This document shows, piece by piece, positions 31,601 through 32,929 of a stretch of DNA of 32,929 bases. Source of the stretch: Lachnospiraceae bacterium (GTDB taxonomy: Bacteria > Bacillota > Clostridia > Lachnospirales > Lachnospiraceae); NCBI GenBank assembly GCA_015057085.1, contig SVFB01000086.1, positions 1-32,929 of the forward strand, written 5' to 3'. Below the pieces are notes generated by a model. The model made no database searches, was not told where the DNA came from, and worked only from the letters and a program-made list of their open reading frames with translations. The position numbers were made by a program, and so were the translations under genes. Position 1 is the stretch's first letter, and the number at the start of each line of letters is the position of its first letter.

Positions 31601-32929
31601 ATGTTAGCAGCACAGATTTTAGCTGTCATAATTTTCCTTGGAATGTTCTTAATGGTCATTTCAGAAAAGTTTGAACGCCACTGGATTACATTAAGTTGTG
31701 CCGTATTGACAATGATATTTGTCTTTGGAGTTGCAATGCGTTCTCCGAAAGCATTGATGGAAACATTAAACTTTAAAAATATTTTCACCACCGGATTTTG
31801 GTATGCTGCAGGAACTGCATCAGAATCCACTTCCGGAATCAACTGGGCTACGATTATTTTTATCGCCGGGATGATGATTATGGTGGAGGGAATGGCACGC
31901 GTCGGATTCTTCCGTTGGCTATGCATGAGAATTGCAAAAGCAGTTCATTATAAGACGATTTCTATTTTTGTTACATTTATGGTGATGTCCTTCATATTAG
32001 CAATGTTCATTGACAGTATCACTGTAATTTTGTTTTTGGCGGCGGTGACGGTTGAACTTTCTCAACTGTTGGATTTTACACCTGTGCCGATGATTCTGGC
32101 GGAAATTTTTTGCGCGAATCTGGGCGGTTCAGCAACGATGTGCGGAGATCCTCCAAATATCATCATTGGAACCGCATTTCACTATTCATTCGTAGACTTT
32201 TTGACACACACCGGTATTATCGCAGTGATTTCACTGGTATTTGTTATAATCTTTTTCTTTTTCTCATTTAGAAAAGAGTTAATGGGAAAGAACTCAGGAA
32301 AGACTGTGGATTTGAGTTGTCTTCCTTCGCCGGAGAGTGCAATTACGGATAAGCCGGGATTTGCAATCAGCTGTGTGATTTTCTTGTGCGCTGTAGTGCT
32401 TTTAGTGACACATGCGATGACCGGTTTGACGGTTGCTTTTATCGGAACCGTGATTGCTGTGGCAACCATGATCTCTTCCGGAAAGCATTGCCTTGAGGTG
32501 CTAAAGAAAGTAGATTATAAGACGCTATTGTTTTTCATTGGACTTTTTGTGGTTGTAGGTGGTTTGGAACAAACTCAGATTTTGGATTTGATTGCCAAAT
32601 TTATCGAGCATGTCAGTGGAGGAAATGCATATGTGATGGTTGCAATTATCATCTGGGTATCAGCAATCGCTTCTGCATTTATCGACAATATTCCTTTTGC
32701 AGCAACCATGGTGCCTGTCATTGATACCTTGGCAGCAACCAGCGGCATCAGCCTTCAGACCTTATCATGGGCCCTGGCAATGGGTACGGATGTGGGTGGT
32801 AGCGCAACCCCAATCGGAGCTTCTGCAAATGTTGTGGGAACCTCCGTTGCTGCAAAGGCCGGACATCCTGTTGGATGGGGAGAATATTGCAGAAAATGTG
32901 CGCCGGCGACAGTTATTGTGCTTGCAATT
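31601..32929 (+). CDS. ArsB/NhaD-type (SLC13-like) ion transporter, 3' end outside window
   Basis: 443 codons are open from the ATG at 31601 to the window edge; the gene continues beyond. The start follows AAAGGAGG. At least ten hydrophobic segments are visible. The motif GGSATMCGDPPNIIIGTA (about residues 177-194) matches the conserved GDPPN loop of the ion transporter superfamily that includes ArsB, NhaD and the P protein; a second repeat has IDNIPFAATMVPV and DVGGSATPIGASANVVG. The pair of inverted-topology GG..GxxxN loops is the substrate and cation site of this fold. Substrate (Na+/H+, arsenite or a carboxylate) cannot be told from sequence alone; no ars genes are adjacent. Confidence 0.88.
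   Translation, partial: MLAAQILAVIIFLGMFLMVISEKFERHWITLSCAVLTMIFVFGVAMRSPKALMETLNFKNIFTTGFWYAAGTASESTSGINWATIIFIAGMMIMVEGMARVGFFRWLCMRIAKAVHYKTISIFVTFMVMSFILAMFIDSITVILFLAAVTVELSQLLDFTPVPMILAEIFCANLGGSATMCGDPPNIIIGTAFHYSFVDFLTHTGIIAVISLVFVIIFFFFSFRKELMGKNSGKTVDLSCLPSPESAITDKPGFAISCVIFLCAVVLLVTHAMTGLTVAFIGTVIAVATMISSGKHCLEVLKKVDYKTLLFFIGLFVVVGGLEQTQILDLIAKFIEHVSGGNAYVMVAIIIWVSAIASAFIDNIPFAATMVPVIDTLAATSGISLQTLSWALAMGTDVGGSATPIGASANVVGTSVAAKAGHPVGWGEYCRKCAPATVIVLAI

Overview
The window looks like part of a chromosome of an anaerobic, motile, butyrate-forming Firmicute, most likely Lachnospiraceae (Butyrivibrio/Pseudobutyrivibrio/Roseburia type). The grounds are the gene families present (Veg, NiaR, RecD2, rod genes of the Gram-positive type, a thl-hbd-bcd-etfB-etfA butyrate cluster, and Lachnospiraceae-type small proteins such as DUF6465 and DUF6106), strong AGGAGG-like ribosome sites, and TTGACA/TATAAT-like promoters. 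Genus placement is inference. I see no phage, intact insertion sequence or CRISPR array.

Layout. 1-374: no recognisable gene. 375-1095: niaR (NAD-precursor repressor), then tRNA-Tyr with its own promoter and terminator. 1124-1513 (-): small membrane-anchored XRE regulator. 1514-1858: gene-free, filled with nested inverted repeats. 1859-3994 (-): large lipoprotein with an HEFSH zinc-peptidase motif. 4152-5299: 1-acyl-glycerol-phosphate acyltransferase (PlsC type) and veg. 5373-5730 (-): XRE regulator broken by one extra base, with six alternating CGAGA-type half-sites upstream. 5995-8093: rod cassette flgF-flgG-flgJ-like behind a sigma-28 promoter. 8227-10446: recD2. 10631-14954: carA-carB. 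15104-17600: degenerate HD-GYP protein and a coiled-coil/SleB-type cell-wall hydrolase.

17699-23016 is the butyrate block: thiolase, 3-hydroxybutyryl-CoA dehydrogenase, butyryl-CoA dehydrogenase and both electron-transfer flavoprotein subunits. A near-perfect Rex (NADH-sensing repressor) operator lies on the predicted transcription start. Crotonase (crt) is absent, and a chain of three hairpins separates thl from hbd. Together these genes convert acetyl-CoA to butyryl-CoA, less the crotonase step, while disposing of NADH.

23163-28557 is a run of four single-pass membrane proteins with extracytoplasmic domains: YARHG domain, zinc ribbon plus Pro/Gln repeat, SH3, and a large protein ending in a C39-like fold that appears to have lost its catalytic His. 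Its function is unknown, and it is the best candidate here for an undescribed envelope system. Then come an HPr-like protein with altered active-site surroundings, a Lys/Ala-tailed DUF6465 protein, tRNA-Gly, a DUF6106 membrane protein, a YvyF-like flagellar-associated protein divergent from murI, and an ArsB/NhaD-type ion transporter cut by the window end.

All calls come from reading sequence and translated motifs; no database search was run.
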